A DNA stretch of 64,000 nucleotides from Microbacterium sp. C5A9 (GTDB taxonomy: Bacteria > Actinomycetota > Actinomycetes > Actinomycetales > Microbacteriaceae), in the NCBI RefSeq assembly GCF_022627955.1, contig NZ_JABXGD010000004.1, forward strand, positions 62,001 to 126,000, in the 5' to 3' direction. Under the pieces are notes generated by a model. That model did no database searches. It saw only the letters and a program-made list of their open reading frames with translations, and was not told the DNA's origin. Each line of letters opens with the position of its first letter. Position 1 is the first letter of the stretch. Of this stretch, positions 54,832-64,000 are shown piece by piece. Position numbers and translations under genes: made by a program.

Positions 54832-56301
54832 ATGATACGAACCACCCCGAGCGACCTCGAGCAGCGGATCGAGCTGCTCGACGCCTGGGTCGCGAAGCGG
54901 CGGCAGATCGCTGCTCTCGAGGCAGAGGCCGCGTCTCTCCTCGCGGAGCGGATCCGACTGAGTCAGGCCGATGGCGATGAGCATCCCCACCATCGCGACG
55001 CCATCCGACGGTCGATGATCGCCGAGTATTCGGCAGCGGGGCGGATGACTCAGGGCAGCGTCGAGTACGCCTTCACGGATGCCGGATTCCTCCATGCCGG
55101 CCATCCCGGGGTGCGTGAGGCCTTTCAGCAGGGCGCCATCACAGCCGCCCACGTCCGCGAGATCGTGCGTGCTGCAGGAGTGGTGCGCGAGGCCGTGAAC
55201 AACGGCACCGCGGATGCCGACGTGTTGCCGCTCTACGACACCGTGGCCGTGATCGTCGCCGAGACCGAGACGCCGGCGCGCACACGGGCGCACCTCCGCG
55301 AACTGGCCGCCGTGCTCGCCGGCCTGACGACCGTCGAACGACATGAGCAGGCGAGGTCGGAGCGCACGGTCACCATGCGCCCGGCGGGTGACGGCCTCGC
55401 CGTGGTGACGGTCGTCCTCCCCGAGCATCTCGCGGTGGCGATCATGGATCGCCTGACGCGACTGGCCCGTGCGGTCATCGATGGCCGCGCCGACCGTGAA
55501 CCCCTGCTCGAGCCGCTCGACGACGGCGAGAACCCGATCTATCCCAGCGACATCGCCCATGACGACCCCTCGCGTGACGACCGTGCGATCTTCGGAGACG
55601 GGACGTTCACGACAGACCCGACCTCCTCGAGTGGCGCGTCGTCGTGCGGTTCGTCCTCAGACGTCGACCCTCTCGTCGATCCCATCAACAGCCCTTTTGT
55701 CGAGCACATCCCCGCCGATGACCGAACGATCGACCAGGTGCGCACGGATCTGCTGATCGACCTGCTGCTGGCTTCAGATCCGAGCGCCGCGAACGGCTCC
55801 GGACTCGACAACATCGTCGCCCGCATCCAGGTCACGATCGCCGCCACGACCCTTGCGGGCTGCGATGACCGGCCGGCGCAGCTCGACGGGCACGGCCCCG
55901 CGCACCCCGACATCGTCCGCGACCTCGCGGGTCGCAACAGCGGGTGGTCGCGCCTCTTCCTCGACCCCGGCGGAACGGTGGTCGAGACCGACAGCTACTC
56001 GCCCACGGAGTCGATGCGACGGTTCCTCCGGGCGCGAGACCAGCACTGCCGATTCCCCGGGTGCAGGATGCCGGTGCATCGATGCCCGATCGACCACACC
56101 TTCGACCACGCGAAGGGCGGGAAGACCGAGGTTCGGAATCTCGCTCACCTGTGCGCTCGGCACCACGCACTGAAGCACCCCGATGTGGCCGACGACAGTC
56201 GATGGACAGCGCAACAGCTTCCTGACGGGACCATCGACTGGTTCAGCCCGCTGGGTCGCACCTATCGAGACTCACCACGCCGACGGGTGATGTTCGTCTA
56301 G
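54832..56301 (+). CDS. DUF222-HNH endonuclease
   Basis: Protein of 489 residues. The N-terminal DUF222 region (about 1-330) is helical, with an acidic, Ser-rich insert near 255-290. The C-terminal HNH module has CRFPGC, CPIDHTFDHAKGGKT, NLAHLCARHHALKH, giving the metal-binding Cys/His set of this family. Many near-identical paralogs per genome are typical of Actinobacteria and some lie in 13E12-type repeats, but no flanking insertion structure is visible here. The target is unknown. Confidence 0.88.
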   Translation: MIRTTPSDLEQRIELLDAWVAKRRQIAALEAEAASLLAERIRLSQADGDEHPHHRDAIRRSMIAEYSAAGRMTQGSVEYAFTDAGFLHAGHPGVREAFQQGAITAAHVREIVRAAGVVREAVNNGTADADVLPLYDTVAVIVAETETPARTRAHLRELAAVLAGLTTVERHEQARSERTVTMRPAGDGLAVVTVVLPEHLAVAIMDRLTRLARAVIDGRADREPLLEPLDDGENPIYPSDIAHDDPSRDDRAIFGDGTFTTDPTSSSGASSCGSSSDVDPLVDPINSPFVEHIPADDRTIDQVRTDLLIDLLLASDPSAANGSGLDNIVARIQVTIAATTLAGCDDRPAQLDGHGPAHPDIVRDLAGRNSGWSRLFLDPGGTVVETDSYSPTESMRRFLRARDQHCRFPGCRMPVHRCPIDHTFDHAKGGKTEVRNLAHLCARHHALKHPDVADDSRWTAQQLPDGTIDWFSPLGRTYRDSPRRRVMFV

Positions 56302-56320
56302 ACGCGCTGACCCGTGCGAC

Positions 56321-56422
56321 GCTCCGCCACGACGGGAGCTCCGCCACGAGGGGAGCTCCGCCACGACGGATGCTGCGCCACGAGGGGAGCTCCGCCACGA
56401 CGATTGCTCCGTCACGACGGAG
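56321..56422. repeat. Six tandem 17-bp repeats (GCTCCGCCACGACGGGA type)
   Basis: Six consecutive 17-bp units run from 56321 to 56422, each close to GCTCCGCCACGACGGGA. Units 1, 3 and 5 share GACG, while 2 and 4 share GAGGGGA, so a 34-bp higher-order period is visible. Unit junctions form GGAGCTCC palindromes, and unit 6 with the next bases forms a GCTCCGT/ACGGAGC hairpin. The array lies between the convergent HNH and hemL genes. Confidence 0.9.
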
Positions 56423-56431
56423 CAAGGAGCC

Positions 56432-57757
56432 TCACGCCTGCGTCGCCTGGGCCGCCGCAGCGGCGGCGATCGGCAGAGCCGCCTCGATGCGCTGCAGCTC
56501 GTCCTCGCCGTGAGCCGCGGTGAGGAACCAGGCCTCGAACACACTGGGCGGCAGAGCCACTCCCTGCTCCCGCATGGCGTGGAAGAACGGCGCATAGCGG
56601 AACGTCTCCTGCGCCTGGGCCTCGGTGTAGTCACGCGGAGCAGATGCCCGGAATGACGGATTGAACAGGCTGCCGGCGTTCGCCACCGCGTGGGTCACGC
56701 CCGCGTCGGTCAGCGCCGCCGTGAGGGCCGACGCGATCCGCGCCGCCGCAGCGTCGACCGTCGCGTAGACCTCGGGAGTCGCGAGTCGCAGTGTCGCCAG
56801 GCCCGCAGCCACCGAGAGCGGGTTTCCCGACAGGGTCCCTGCCTGGTACACCGGGCCGAGCGGAGCGAGCAGATCCATGACCTCGGCGCGTCCACCGAGA
56901 GCCGCGAGCGGCATCCCCCCACCGACGACCTTGCCGAACGTGAAGATGTCGGGCAGGTACTCCTCGCCCGCGGCAGCCTGCAGACCCCAGAACCCCGCGG
57001 GGTGCACGCGGAACCCCGTCAGCACCTCGTCGATGATCATCAGCGCGCCGTGCGCATGCGCGGTCTCGGCGATGAAGCGATTGAAGCCGGGCAGCGGTGC
57101 GACCACGCCCATGTTCGCGGCCGACGCCTCGACGATGACCGCAGCGATCCGCGCGCCGTGCTCGGCGAAGACCGCCTCGAGGGCATCCCGGTCGTTGTAG
57201 TCGATCACGAGCGTCTGCGCGGCGATCGGAGCGGGCACTCCCGCGGATCCGGGCAGAGCCAGAGTCGCGACGCCCGAGCCCGCGGCGGCGAGCAGCCCGT
57301 CGGAGTGCCCGTGGTAGTGGCCGGCGAACTTCACGAGCAGATCGCGACCGGTCGCACCCCGCGCGAGGCGGATGGCGGTCATGGTGGCCTCGGTGCCCGT
57401 CGAGACGAGACGCACGCGCTCGATCGGACGCACCTCACCGAACCGCACACGATCCGCGATCAGCGCCGCGAGCTCCACCTCGCCCTCGGTCGGCGCCCCG
57501 AACGACAGTCCTCGACCCGCCGCGTCCTGCACGGCGGCGACGATCTCGGGGTGGGCGTGGCCGAGCAGCGCCGGCCCCCACGACGCCACGAGGTCGACGT
57601 ACTCGACACCCTCGGCATCCGTCACCGCGGCGCCCTTCGCCGACGCGAGGAACCTCGGCGTGCCGCCGACCGAACCGTAGGCGCGCACCGGCGAGTTCAC
57701 CCCACCGGGGATCACCGTGCGGGCAGCGGAGAACAGGTCGTCATTGCGGTCGGTCAT
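56432..57757 (-). CDS. hemL: Glutamate-1-semialdehyde 2,1-aminomutase
   Basis: PLP enzyme of 441 residues that converts glutamate-1-semialdehyde to 5-aminolevulinate. The PLP lysine is Lys276 in [37 protein letters not shown] and [10 protein letters not shown] are diagnostic. ATG at 57757 has GGAGGG 7 bases upstream; an earlier ATG at 57775 lacks such a site. It is the last gene of the minus-strand heme operon and shows this organism uses the C5 pathway. Confidence 0.96.
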   Translation of the reverse strand: MTDRNDDLFSAARTVIPGGVNSPVRAYGSVGGTPRFLASAKGAAVTDAEGVEYVDLVASWGPALLGHAHPEIVAAVQDAAGRGLSFGAPTEGEVELAALIADRVRFGEVRPIERVRLVSTGTEATMTAIRLARGATGRDLLVKFAGHYHGHSDGLLAAAGSGVATLALPGSAGVPAPIAAQTLVIDYNDRDALEAVFAEHGARIAAVIVEASAANMGVVAPLPGFNRFIAETAHAHGALMIIDEVLTGFRVHPAGFWGLQAAAGEEYLPDIFTFGKVVGGGMPLAALGGRAEVMDLLAPLGPVYQAGTLSGNPLSVAAGLATLRLATPEVYATVDAAAARIASALTAALTDAGVTHAVANAGSLFNPSFRASAPRDYTEAQAQETFRYAPFFHAMREQGVALPPSVFEAWFLTAAHGEDELQRIEAALPIAAAAAAQATQA

Positions 57758-57790
57758 GGGGTCCCTCCAGAACAACGGCGGGGCGGCGTG

Positions 57791-58768
57791 TCAGCCGCGC
57801 AGCCAGCGGGCGGCGTCTGTCGCCCAATAGGTGAGCACTGCGTCGGCGCCGGCACGGCGGATCGACAGCAGCGACTCCAGAATCGATGCACGGCGGTCGA
57901 TCCAGCCGTTGGCCGCAGCCGCCTCGATCATCGCGTACTCGCCCGACACCTGGTAGGCCCAGACGGGGATGTCGACGGTGTCGCGGACCTCCCGCAGCAC
58001 GTCGAGGAACGCCATCGCCGGCTTGACCATGACGATGTCGGCGCCCTCCTGCTCGTCGACGACGGCCTCGCGGACACCCTCGCGGCGGTTGCCGGGGTCG
58101 AGCTGGTATGTGCGGCGATCGCCCTTCAGCTGCGAATCGACCGCCTCGCGGAACGGCCCGTAGAAGGCGCTCGCATATTTCGCCGCATACGCGAGGAGCA
58201 GGGTGTCGGTGAAGCCCTCGGCATCCAGCGCAGCGCGGATCACCGCGACCTGGCCGTCCATCATCCCCGACAGGCCCAGCAGCTGTGATCCCGCCCGCGC
58301 CTGCGCGAGCGCCATCGACGCGTATCGCACGAGAGTCGCGTCGTTGTCGACCGCGCCGTCGGCGTCCAGCACACCGCAGTGCCCGTGGTCGGTGAACTCG
58401 TCGAGACAGAGGTCGGTCTGCACGACCAGCGCGTCGCCGACCTCGGCCGCGAGAACCTCGGTCGCGACGTTCAGGATGCCCTGCGGATCGTCTGCACCCG
58501 AGCCCTGCGCGTCGCGCACGGCAGGCACTCCGAACAGCATCACGCCGCCGACTCCTGCCTCCGCGGCATCGACCGCCGCAGCACGCAGCGAGTCGAGCGA
58601 ATGCTGCACGATCCCCGGCATCGATCCGATCGGCACGGCCTCGGACAGTCCCTCACGCACGAACAGGGGCAGCACGAGATTGCGCGGCTCGAGCGAGGTC
58701 TCGCGGACCAGGCCACGGACCGCGGGAGACTGGCGCAGCCGGCGCAGACGCACGTCAGGGAAGCTCAC
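57791..58768 (-). CDS. hemB: Porphobilinogen synthase (delta-aminolevulinate dehydratase)
   Basis: Condenses two 5-aminolevulinates to porphobilinogen. It has 325 residues. The Schiff-base lysines are Lys197 (AYAAKYAS) and Lys249 ([12 protein letters not shown]). The metal site reads [15 protein letters not shown]: two of the three zinc-type cysteines are present and the middle one is Asp, an actinobacterial variant. The start overlaps the hemD stop by 4 bases (ATGA). Confidence 0.96.
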   Translation of the reverse strand: MSFPDVRLRRLRQSPAVRGLVRETSLEPRNLVLPLFVREGLSEAVPIGSMPGIVQHSLDSLRAAAVDAAEAGVGGVMLFGVPAVRDAQGSGADDPQGILNVATEVLAAEVGDALVVQTDLCLDEFTDHGHCGVLDADGAVDNDATLVRYASMALAQARAGSQLLGLSGMMDGQVAVIRAALDAEGFTDTLLLAYAAKYASAFYGPFREAVDSQLKGDRRTYQLDPGNRREGVREAVVDEQEGADIVMVKPAMAFLDVLREVRDTVDIPVWAYQVSGEYAMIEAAAANGWIDRRASILESLLSIRRAGADAVLTYWATDAARWLRG

Positions 58769-59559
58769 GGCGCCAGCTCGTCCGACGCATGCGGAAGGGT
58801 GAAGCTCGACACGGCATCGATCAGCGCATCGACCGTCTGCCGGTCGGCCACGACCGTGATCGGGAGCCCTGCCCTGTCGGCATCCTTGGCCGTGCGAGGA
58901 CCGATCGCCGCCAGCAGCGTCTCGTCGGGGATCTGCGGGAACTGCTCACGCACCTGCTCCGCCACCGAACCGCTGGTGATGAGGATCGCGTTGATGCGGC
59001 CGTTCTCGACATCGCGCTTGATGCGATCGGTCACCGGCACGCCCACCGTGCGGTACGCCACGACGCTGTCGACATCGTGGCCGGCCTCCTGAAGCATCAC
59101 GCTCAGCACGGGCTTCGCGATCTCGCTGCGGAGCGCGAGGATGCGGCGACGCTCCTGCGTCTCGAGCGCGATGAGCTGCTCGGCCATGCCCGCAGCGGAG
59201 TTGTCCTCTTCGGGAACGATCGCGACCTCGTAGCCCACGGCCTGCAGCGCTGCCGCCGTGGTCTCACCGACCGCCGCGATCCGCGTCGAGCGAGGCACCA
59301 CGGCGCGGTGCGCGAACATCACGTCGACCGTCGTCGCGCTCGTGACCGTCAGCCAGTCGTACTCTCCCGCGGCGAGCCGCCGCAGCGCGGTGTCGAGCGC
59401 CGCCTGATCGGTGGTCGGCGCGAAGTTGATCAACGGCGCCACGACGGGCACCGCTCCGCGGTCGCGAAGACTCGCGGCCACCCCGTCGCCCCACGGGCCA
59501 CCGCGGGGTACGAGGATCCGCCAGCCGTCCAGCGGCCGGGTCTGCTTCGAATTCGTCAT
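58765..59559 (-). CDS. hemD: Uroporphyrinogen-III synthase
   Basis: Closes hydroxymethylbilane to uroporphyrinogen III with ring-D inversion. It has 264 residues with the two-domain HemD pattern: [13 protein letters not shown] at the start, [15 protein letters not shown] (TSxxxV), and [13 protein letters not shown], then [11 protein letters not shown]. The family is poorly conserved, but the position between hemC and hemB makes the call firm. It overlaps both neighbours by 4 bases. Confidence 0.93.
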   Translation of the reverse strand: MTNSKQTRPLDGWRILVPRGGPWGDGVAASLRDRGAVPVVAPLINFAPTTDQAALDTALRRLAAGEYDWLTVTSATTVDVMFAHRAVVPRSTRIAAVGETTAAALQAVGYEVAIVPEEDNSAAGMAEQLIALETQERRRILALRSEIAKPVLSVMLQEAGHDVDSVVAYRTVGVPVTDRIKRDVENGRINAILITSGSVAEQVREQFPQIPDETLLAAIGPRTAKDADRAGLPITVVADRQTVDALIDAVSSFTLPHASDELAP

Positions 59560-60569
59560 GAGGAATGCTCTCGGGAAACAAGGTCAGCCGCCCCTTGATC
59601 GAGCAGCCGACGGGCAACACTCAACCCGAGCTCGCGAGCCGCGTGCATCGGGACTGCACCATCGGCAGCATCCGCGTCATTGCCACTGCCGTTCCGTTGA
59701 ATATACTCCCCGTTCAGGACCTCCGTGACGTCGAGCCCGATGCGCCGGCCCCCATCCGGGGCGTAGACGACCGTCCTGACGCGGATCTCGGCTCCGTCGA
59801 AAGACGCGTGGGCGGCCATCGGCGCCTGGCATCCCGCGTCGAGTCCTTCGAGCACCGCGCGCTCGACCGTGACGGCCAGGCGTGTCCGCTCATCGTCGAG
59901 TTCGGCGAGCGCTGCGAGCAGCTCCTCGGGGGCGTCCTCGCGGGTCTCCACGGCGAGCGAACCCTGTCCGGGGGCGGTGGGCCACTCCGCGAGCCCCAGC
60001 TCCTCGCGCCGCAGCGGCGAATCGGAGCCGAGCCGCGACAGCCCCGCCGCGGCGAGGATCACCGCATCCAGCTCACCGGAGGCCACACGCTGCAGCCGCG
60101 AGTCGACGTTGCCGCGGATGTCGACGACCTCGGCGTACGGAGCCCGGCGGCGGACCTGCGCGATGCGTCGCGGAGACCCCGTGCCGACCGTGCTTCCCGT
60201 GCCCAGCTCGTGCAGGGGCGTGCCCTCACGCGTGATCGCCACATCGCGAGCGTCCTCCCGCGCGGGCGTCGCCGCGATCACGAGACCTGCGGGGATCGCG
60301 GTCGGGAGATCTTTGAGCGAGTGCACGAGGAAGTCGCACTCCCCCGCCAGCAGCGCCTCGCGCAGGCGTGTGGCGAAGATCCCCTGGCCGCCGATCTCCG
60401 ACAGGGAGGCGCGGTTCGTGTCGCCCTCGCTGGTGATCGGCACGAGTTCGACACGGCGGCCGGACACCTTCTCGAGGGCGGCGGCGACATGACCGGACTG
60501 CGCCTGGGCGAGCGCACTGCGGCGGGTGCCCAGCCGGATCGGGGTGGACGGGTTCATCGGAATCGTCAT
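59556..60569 (-). CDS. hemC: Hydroxymethylbilane synthase (porphobilinogen deaminase)
   Basis: Polymerises four porphobilinogens into hydroxymethylbilane. It has 337 residues. The dipyrromethane-cofactor cysteine is in GLDAGCQAPMAAH; RLGTRRSALAQAQ, FLVHSLKDLPT and IRGNVDSRLQRV are characteristic. An in-frame ATG four codons downstream (60557) is an alternative start. It lies 8 bp after hemQ in the operon. Confidence 0.96.
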   Translation of the reverse strand: MTIPMNPSTPIRLGTRRSALAQAQSGHVAAALEKVSGRRVELVPITSEGDTNRASLSEIGGQGIFATRLREALLAGECDFLVHSLKDLPTAIPAGLVIAATPAREDARDVAITREGTPLHELGTGSTVGTGSPRRIAQVRRRAPYAEVVDIRGNVDSRLQRVASGELDAVILAAAGLSRLGSDSPLRREELGLAEWPTAPGQGSLAVETREDAPEELLAALAELDDERTRLAVTVERAVLEGLDAGCQAPMAAHASFDGAEIRVRTVVYAPDGGRRIGLDVTEVLNGEYIQRNGSGNDADAADGAVPMHAARELGLSVARRLLDQGAADLVSREHSS

Positions 60570-60577
60570 GGCGCGGC

Positions 60578-61255
60578 CTACTGCAGCACGTCCGCGATCT
60601 CGTCGAAACGGAGGCGGCGCCCCGTGTAGAAGGGGATCTCCTCCTTCACGTACAGACGCGCGTCGGTGTAGCGCAGGTCGCGCATGAGATCCACGAGCTC
60701 GGTGACCTCATCGGCCTCGAGCGGCAGCAGCCACTCGTAGTCACCCAGAGCGAACGCGGCGACCGTGTTCGCGATGACCCCCGTGAAGGCGGCACCCTTG
60801 CGACCGTGGTCCGCGAGCATCTTTCGGCGCTCCTCCTCGGGCGCGAGGTACCACTCGGGCGTGCGCACGAAGGGGTACAGGCACAGCCAGTCCTTCGGCT
60901 CGACGCCGCGGAGGAAACCGGGCACGTGCGCGCGGTTGAACTCGGCGTCACGGTGCACGCCCATGACGTTCCAGACCGGGAGGAGAGAACGGAGCAGCTC
61001 CGTGCGGCGCAGACGACGCAGGGCCTTCTGCAGGTCCTCCGCGGTGTCGCCGTGCAGCCAGACCATGAGGTCGGCGTCGGCCTTCAGACCCGAGACGTCG
61101 TAGAAACCGCGGACCGTGACGCCCGAGTCCTCGATGTAGGAGACGATCGTCTCGAGCTCGGTCGAATCGGACTCGGTGACCGGAACGTCGGGGTTTCGTC
61201 GCCAGACGGCCCACAGGGTGAAGCCGGACGGGTTCTCTTCGCGCTCATCGGACAT
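60578..61255 (-). CDS. hemQ: Coproheme decarboxylase (ChdC/HemQ)
   Basis: Converts coproheme to heme b by oxidative decarboxylation in the coproporphyrin-dependent pathway. It has 225 residues, chlorite-dismutase fold. Tyr136 in TPEWYLAPEEER corresponds to the catalytic Tyr135 of the actinobacterial enzyme, and FTLWAVW and RGFYDVSGL are typical. Its presence shows heme is made via coproporphyrin III rather than protoporphyrin IX. Confidence 0.95.
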   Translation of the reverse strand: MSDEREENPSGFTLWAVWRRNPDVPVTESDSTELETIVSYIEDSGVTVRGFYDVSGLKADADLMVWLHGDTAEDLQKALRRLRRTELLRSLLPVWNVMGVHRDAEFNRAHVPGFLRGVEPKDWLCLYPFVRTPEWYLAPEEERRKMLADHGRKGAAFTGVIANTVAAFALGDYEWLLPLEADEVTELVDLMRDLRYTDARLYVKEEIPFYTGRRLRFDEIADVLQ

Positions 61256-61342
61256 GGATCCAGTCTGCCCCCTTTGCCGAGTGGTGGCGAATTACCCGGA
61301 CCGCCTTGACAGCGCGGGCCGAGGCTCGGACCGGGGAGAGAC

Positions 61343-61648
61343 TCAGCGGGAGAGCGCTCGGGCGATGACCCACACCGCGCCGCCGACCGTGGCGGCGACC
61401 GCGACGGCTGCGGCGACGGCCGCGACCGGGTTGCGGTCGGCGAAGACTCGCGCCTTCGCTGCGGCCCGCTTCGAGGCCTTGTCGAGCCGTCTCGGCACAT
61501 TGCCCTTGACCTCGATGGCGGCGAGGGCGGCCTTCAATTCGGCGCGCGCGGATGCCACGGGGTCGACGATCCCGGCGGGGACGGCCGTCTTGGGCAGCGA
61601 GGTGAGACCCGCTGCCTTCTGGATCGAGGTGCTCTCAGAGTTCGTCAT
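61343..61648 (-). CDS. Small membrane-associated protein (DUF3618-like)
   Basis: Protein of 101 residues: a charged segment ASARAELKAALAAIEVKGNVPRRLDKASKRAA and one C-terminal transmembrane helix (NPVAAVAAAVAVAATVGGAVWVI). The pattern fits the DUF3618 group, which in Actinobacteria sits next to phage-holin-like and YtxH-like genes, as it does here. Its start overlaps the preceding gene by 14 bases. Function is unknown. Confidence 0.7.
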   Translation of the reverse strand: MTNSESTSIQKAAGLTSLPKTAVPAGIVDPVASARAELKAALAAIEVKGNVPRRLDKASKRAAAKARVFADRNPVAAVAAAVAVAATVGGAVWVIARALSR

Positions 61649-62042
61649 CGCCGGCTTCCTTCACGAGTCGGATGTCCTCGCCGACCGCCTGCGCGGGATT
61701 CTGTCGGCGGAGCACCTTGCGGAACTTCAGGATGCCGAGCAGCGCGAACAGCAGCACGGCGATGATCAGGATGCCGAGCACGGCGAGCGCCGAGAGCCAG
61801 ACCGGCCACCACGACGACAGACCCGCGATGGCGAACACGAGGATCACCGGCACGGCCCAGAAGAGGAAGAACAGTGCGACGAGGAACCAGACCGAGCCGA
61901 TGCCCGCGTCCTTCGCGGTCCTCGACACCCAGGTCTTCGCAGCGTCGATCTCGGCCTTGACGAGGTTGCCGATGAGTTCGGGCAGATCGCCGATCAGCGA
62001 CAGCAGGCTGTCCTCGGCGCGGTCGCGGTATCCGCGGGGCAT
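61635..62042 (-). CDS. Actinobacterial Holin-X/phage-holin-family membrane protein
   Basis: Protein of 135 residues. An amphipathic N-terminus (DSLLSLIGDLPELIGNLVKAEIDAAKTWVSRTAKD) is followed by two transmembrane helices (about 50-105) and a charged tail. This is the Holin_X (putative actinobacterial holin) layout, usually chromosomal and housekeeping rather than lytic. ATG 62042 follows the YtxH-like stop by one base, so they are cotranscribed. Confidence 0.8.
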   Translation of the reverse strand: MPRGYRDRAEDSLLSLIGDLPELIGNLVKAEIDAAKTWVSRTAKDAGIGSVWFLVALFFLFWAVPVILVFAIAGLSSWWPVWLSALAVLGILIIAVLLFALLGILKFRKVLRRQNPAQAVGEDIRLVKEAGDDEL

Positions 62043-62043
62043 G

Positions 62044-62466
62044 TCAGTCTCCGGACTTCGCTGCGGTGGAACGTGCAGACGTGGACTTCTTGGTCGCGGG
62101 CTTGCTCGGGGCATCCTTCTTGGCTGCGTCCTTGGCCTCGTCGACGGCGTCCTCGGTCGCGTCGACGATGTCCTCAGCAGCCTTGCGGCCCGCGGCGACG
62201 GCGGAGTCGAGGCGCTGTCCGGCGGTCTTGTCGCCACCGCTCGCCGACTTGACGACCTTCTGCACGCCGGTCCAGATCGCGCCGGGCACGGCCGCGGCCT
62301 TGTCGCCGACGTAGCCCTTGACCTTGTCGACCTGCTCCTGCACCGGGTCGAGGTTCCAGACCTTGAGCCACTGCGTCTTGATCTGCTCGTAGCGCTCGCG
62401 TCCTGCGCGCGTCCCGAGTACGTATCCCACGCCGAGTCCTACGACGAGTCCGATCTTCCCCTTCAT
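62044..62466 (-). CDS. YtxH-like membrane protein
   Basis: Protein of 140 residues. A short glycine-rich membrane segment at the N-terminus (KIGLVVGLGVGYVLGTRAGRERYEQI) is followed by an amphipathic, Lys/Ala/Asp-rich tail typical of YtxH-type stress proteins. It heads a three-gene unit with the holin-like and DUF3618-like genes. These three lie inside the heme gene cluster. Confidence 0.75.
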   Translation of the reverse strand: MKGKIGLVVGLGVGYVLGTRAGRERYEQIKTQWLKVWNLDPVQEQVDKVKGYVGDKAAAVPGAIWTGVQKVVKSASGGDKTAGQRLDSAVAAGRKAAEDIVDATEDAVDEAKDAAKKDAPSKPATKKSTSARSTAAKSGD

Positions 62467-62645
62467 GGGGTCTCCTCACGTTGTGCCGGTGTGAACGCCC
62501 TGCGGCGAACCGGCGGCTCGGCGCCGCCTGCCAGGTGTCCAGCGTAACGCCGTATGCCGATTTCGGCATCTATAGGTCAGAGGGTTGACAGACCGCGGCG
62601 GATGAGGGTGGCTCCCCCGGCGCCAGAACGGCACGATCCGCCCCG

Positions 62646-64000
62646 TCAGTCCCAGAGGAGGGAACGTCGAAGACGATCGGCCTCCTGCTGCGCATCGGGC
62701 ACGACCTGGGCGAGTCCTGTCCCCGCGAGCCAGGCGCCGACCGCCGCCAGCCCAGGCACGGCCTGCACCGCGGCGCGCGCTGCGGTGCGTCGCTCGCCGG
62801 AGCCGATGATCGATGCCGGCTGCGACTGCACGAAGCGTGATCGGTGCGACGCCACGACGTCTGCCTGCGACAGCGAGACCCCGAGAAGCGCGGATGCCTC
62901 GCGCACCGCGAGACGAGCCGCGGCGTCGTCGTCCAGGCTCGCGGTCGCCGGCGGCTCGCCCTGCGCGCCGAACGAGACGCGCACCACATGCCGATCGCCG
63001 GCCGCCCGTCGCACCCACTCCCACTTGGCCGTGGAATGGGTGAGGGCCTTGGCGGTGTGACTGCCCGGCACGGTCAGCACGCCGGTGCCCCGCGGCGCGC
63101 CGTCGAGCGCCGTCGGCGCGAGCAGCAGGGTCACGAGCTCGATCTCCGGCGACTCCGCGACATCCGTCGAGGCGAGTGCGGGGGCGACTCCGGCCAGCAG
63201 CGTCCGCGCTGAGATCTCGGGCGTCGCGATCACCAGGCCGTCGGCCGAGAGCACACCGTCATCCGCCTGGCCGGCGTCATCGGCCTCTCCCCCGGTCCGC
63301 GTGACCTGGCCCGGGAACTCTGCGGCCGCGACGCTCTCGATGGCGACGTTCTCGGTGGTGACGGCCCACGAGTCTCCGGACTTCGTGACCGATGCGACTC
63401 TGACGCCGGTGCGCACCACCGCACCGAGCTTCGCGAGATCGGCGACGAGTGCGTCGATCAGCACCGTCATGCCGCCGTCGAGCCCCTCGACCGCGGCACC
63501 CGGCGACTGGGCCCGAGCCGCGCGCGACGCGCTCTCGTCGCGCAGGGCCTGCACCGCTCCCGACAGCGATCCGACGCGGGTCAGCGCGGCGTTGAGTCCG
63601 GGGGCCGCCACGTCGACGTCGACGTCTTCGGGCGACGCCGAGTAGACGCCCGTGGTCACCGGAGCGACGAGACGATCGCGCACCTTCGCGCCCATGCGCG
63701 AGGCGACCAGCTTCCCCAGACTGTGGTTGTGACCGATCGTGAGCGGCGGTCGCACCCGGTCGAGGTACGCGCGCCACACGCCGGACCACCCGAGGATGCA
63801 CCGGACGTCGTCCTGGAACGGGTTCCCGGGGATGCCGAGGATGCCGCCCACCGGCAACGGCGCCGCCCCGACACCCGGGATGCCGGCGAGCCACGCACCT
63901 CCCGCGGCGGGTGCCACGATGCGGTCGGCGATGCCCAGGTCGTCGATCAGCGCACGCACGCGCCCACCACGGGTGGCGTAGCTCTCCGCACCCGCATCGA
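62646..64000 (-). CDS. hemY: Coproporphyrinogen III oxidase (HemY/CgoX type), N-terminus beyond right edge
   Basis: FAD-dependent oxidase of the HemY family; about 451 residues are visible and the N-terminal FAD-binding GxGxxG part is off-window. The motif DAGAESYATRGG near the edge is the family signature, followed by GIADRIV, SRMGAKVRDRLVAPVTTGVYSASPEDV and a C-terminal FAD segment around GAWLAGTGLAQVV. In a cluster with hemQ it is expected to oxidise coproporphyrinogen III to coproporphyrin III. It starts the window's heme operon on the minus strand. Confidence 0.9.
   Translation of the reverse strand, partial: DAGAESYATRGGRVRALIDDLGIADRIVAPAAGGAWLAGIPGVGAAPLPVGGILGIPGNPFQDDVRCILGWSGVWRAYLDRVRPPLTIGHNHSLGKLVASRMGAKVRDRLVAPVTTGVYSASPEDVDVDVAAPGLNAALTRVGSLSGAVQALRDESASRAARAQSPGAAVEGLDGGMTVLIDALVADLAKLGAVVRTGVRVASVTKSGDSWAVTTENVAIESVAAAEFPGQVTRTGGEADDAGQADDGVLSADGLVIATPEISARTLLAGVAPALASTDVAESPEIELVTLLLAPTALDGAPRGTGVLTVPGSHTAKALTHSTAKWEWVRRAAGDRHVVRVSFGAQGEPPATASLDDDAAARLAVREASALLGVSLSQADVVASHRSRFVQSQPASIIGSGERRTAARAAVQAVPGLAAVGAWLAGTGLAQVVPDAQQEADRLRRSLLWD

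Noticed and set aside
56321..56422. CRISPR array
   Set aside because: The repeats are 17 bp and contiguous with no spacers, and no cas genes are in the window.
61635..62042. Prophage lysis cassette
   Set aside because: The holin-like gene has no endolysin, portal, terminase or integrase nearby and belongs to a chromosomal actinobacterial family set among heme genes.

Overview
The window is a 64 kb chromosomal segment of a high-GC actinobacterium, most likely a Microbacterium or close Microbacteriaceae relative. The evidence is the strong G/C bias at third codon positions, the gene families present (actinobacterial coproporphyrin-dependent heme genes with ChdC/HemQ, DUF222-HNH nuclease, ykoEDC thiamine uptake, a class-E-sortase-type LAxTG surface protein) and an intergenic repeat with the core CGGTCGTTGAGCGA. 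Coding density is high, many genes overlap by 1-4 bases, and I see no tRNA, rRNA, CRISPR array, insertion sequence or prophage. It reads as ordinary core and metabolic chromosome rather than a genomic island.

Layout. 1-4940: a YtfQ/YtfR-type sugar ABC importer (binding protein and two ATPases; permeases presumably lie left of the edge) led by a LacI regulator, with two matching operators on the -10 elements of two promoters. 4941-6200: alditol/xylitol oxidase. 6277-12231: a LacI regulator, an oligosaccharide ABC importer and a GH51 arabinofuranosidase, closed by a 54-bp perfect palindrome. 12307-15253: a secreted trypsin-like protease with an LANTG wall-anchor signal, and a META-domain lipoprotein. 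15432-19661: the 2-methylcitrate operon (gntR-prpD-prpB-prpC) for propionate use. 19735-30219: transporter, CGNR regulator, acetylxylan-esterase-like hydrolase, amidohydrolase, a proline-rich membrane protein, PLP enzyme, ACT protein, methyltransferase, aldo/keto reductase, DUF4407 protein and TetR regulator. 30277-40722: flavodoxin-fold oxidoreductase, rlmN, an L12-CTD-like membrane protein, KDPG aldolase, ankyrin/TauE pair, two SDRs, a Roadblock protein, an APH-like kinase, a CorC-type protein, and TerC behind a putative manganese riboswitch.

40926-43940: ykoE-ykoD-ykoC thiamine-precursor importer under a clear TPP riboswitch. 44025-45524: D,D-carboxypeptidase. 45616-51305: a heterodimeric ABC exporter divergent from a membrane protein and YtrA-type GntR regulator. 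51319-56301: a 3-hydroxyisobutyryl-CoA hydrolase-like enzyme, an ABC ATPase with a long acidic tail, a small conserved protein, and a DUF222-HNH nuclease. 56432-64000: heme operon (hemY, three small membrane-associated proteins, hemQ, hemC, hemD, hemB, hemL), all on the minus strand.

Functionally, the left third suggests a plant- or soil-associated lifestyle with pentose and hemicellulose side-chain use (arabinofuranosidase, importers, alditol oxidase, esterase). No convincingly new multi-gene system stands out. The best leads are regulatory: the duplicated operator/promoter architecture of the YtfQ-type operon, the TetR inverted repeat at 30226-30268, the tandem 17-bp array at 56321-56422, and a few odd single proteins (acidic-tailed ABC ATPase, L12-CTD membrane protein). 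Bounds and starts were read by eye; similarity statements come from recalled family motifs, not from a search.
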